In this document: in pieces, positions 41,500 to 41,889 of the stretch | How positions within the stretch are numbered: position 1 is the stretch's first letter | How the letters are laid out: the number at the start of each line of letters is the position of its first letter | DNA from: a virus | DNA: 41,889 nucleotides | IMG/VR virus record: IMGVR_UViG_3300036772_000565 | Coordinates: 1 to 41,889 of that record | Direction: 5' to 3' (one strand) | Position numbers and translations under genes: made by a program | The notes under the pieces: generated by a model | Databases searched by the model: none | What the model was told of the DNA's origin: nothing | What the model saw: only the letters and a program-made list of their open reading frames with translations

Positions 41500-41696
41500 T
41501 TTTTATCCTTATCCCTTCGCCCCGATTTCACGCCACCAGTGTACTTTTTATTGCAAAGGTCTGCATGTCCTTTGAGGGAAGCGGCAACCGTTCCCCTGGA
41601 AGCGGGAAGTAAATTCTTATGCCCGATATGATCATGTTGTCCATAGCCGTTACTCGCTAACGAGCCAGAACTCAGCTTCCTCAAACATTTCTTCAA
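41496..41696 (-). CDS. Possible small downstream ORF
   Basis: A 66-codon frame whose only ATG lies within the dinI-like gene. The last ~40 residues (NLLPASRGTVAASLKGHADL, KYTGGVKSGRR) are basic and may be coding; an alternative frame in the same segment opens with ATG at about 41644. Weak evidence only. It overlaps the GT17 start by 4 nt. Confidence 0.3.
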   Translation of the reverse strand: MKKCLRKLSSGSLASNGYGQHDHIGHKNLLPASRGTVAASLKGHADLCNKKYTGGVKSGRRDKDKK

Positions 41697-41889
41697 TCAG
41701 GCGATTTAGTTTTTCTTTCTCGGTCTTCGTACAGTCGCTGTTTACCGCATTGGCTTGCATAGGTTTAACGCGAACATCTGCTGCAGGGAAAATACCATGC
41801 ACGCGTTTCGTGAGTTCTGACTGGATGATTTCTTTCGCGCCAGCTAACCCTGCCACATTGCGTTTGTCATAAACGAGTTCAACGTACAT
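41650..41889 (-). CDS. dinI: DinI-like SOS protein
   Basis: A 79-aa DinI-family protein, complete because its ATG occupies the last three bases of the window. Characteristic blocks are MYVELVYDKRNVAGLAGAKE, IIQSELTKRVHGIFP and LNRLIEEMFEEAEFWL. DinI-like proteins modulate RecA filaments and so could affect CI self-cleavage. Prophage-end copies like this normally have a LexA box upstream, which would lie outside the window. Confidence 0.93.
   Translation of the reverse strand: MYVELVYDKRNVAGLAGAKEIIQSELTKRVHGIFPAADVRVKPMQANAVNSDCTKTEKEKLNRLIEEMFEEAEFWLVSE

Noticed and set aside
1-41889. Insertion sequences or transposase, given the Mu-like tail
   Set aside because: No transposase, MuB-like gene or terminal repeats were seen; integration is by a tyrosine recombinase.

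Overview
The window is a complete or near-complete temperate tailed-phage genome (a prophage) from an Enterobacteriaceae host. It starts exactly at the integrase stop codon and ends exactly at the start codon of a DinI-like gene. No host gene is visible, so the attachment sites probably lie just outside. The early left genes resemble Escherichia coli CPS-53 prophage genes (yfdP, yfdQ, yfdR), the regulator next to cro resembles e14 YmfL, and the baseplate includes an e14 YmfQ-like protein.

Layout. (1) 1-6250, leftward early operon: int, xis, an Rv2179c-like exonuclease, two coiled-coil Ea22-like proteins, small unknowns, then yfdR, yfdQ and yfdP, behind a long structured PL leader RNA. (2) 6120-7000, immunity: an S24 repressor (cI) with three operator-like palindromes on each side, and cro. 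(3) 7005-15021, rightward early operon: cro, a YmfL/CII-like regulator, a replication initiator carrying five 22-bp iterons, adenine and cytosine DNA methyltransferases, a LexA-like winged helix protein, RusA, a Rha/KilAC antirepressor, a DUF968 protein and a DUF1133 (Q-type) antiterminator. (4) 15022-18507: late leader and terminator, a divergent accessory gene of unknown function, then the lysis set (two holin-like proteins, a GH19 endolysin, Rz and nested Rz1) with an Acb2/Tad1-type cyclic-nucleotide sponge attached. (5) 18508-21512: accessory region with a small unknown, a reverse-strand moron and a trio of MptE-like, GT9-like and SAM-methyltransferase genes. (6) 21515-29205: HNH, TerS, TerL, portal, protease, capsid and connectors of HK97 type. 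(7) 29209-40606: a Mu-like contractile tail (sheath, tube, frameshifting chaperone, tape measure, circularization/gpN, gpP, gp45, gp46, gp47, gp48), tail fiber and fiber assembly protein. (8) 40603-41889, leftward: a GT17 glycosyltransferase moron and dinI.

How it works together. CI holds PL and PR off through operators of the form RTAAG-N4-CTTAC. After induction the right operon makes the initiator, methyltransferases and the Q-type protein, which reads through a terminator at about 15.1 kb into lysis, head and tail genes. The HK97-type head joined to a Mu-type contractile tail is the architecture of SfV-like phages.

The most interesting items are the Acb2-like protein at 18169, the tRNA-like structured RNA in the PL leader (5929-6059), the unknown reverse-strand gene at 15133-16038, the sugar/methyl cassette at 19496-21512, and the cytosine methyltransferase with about six internal repeats.
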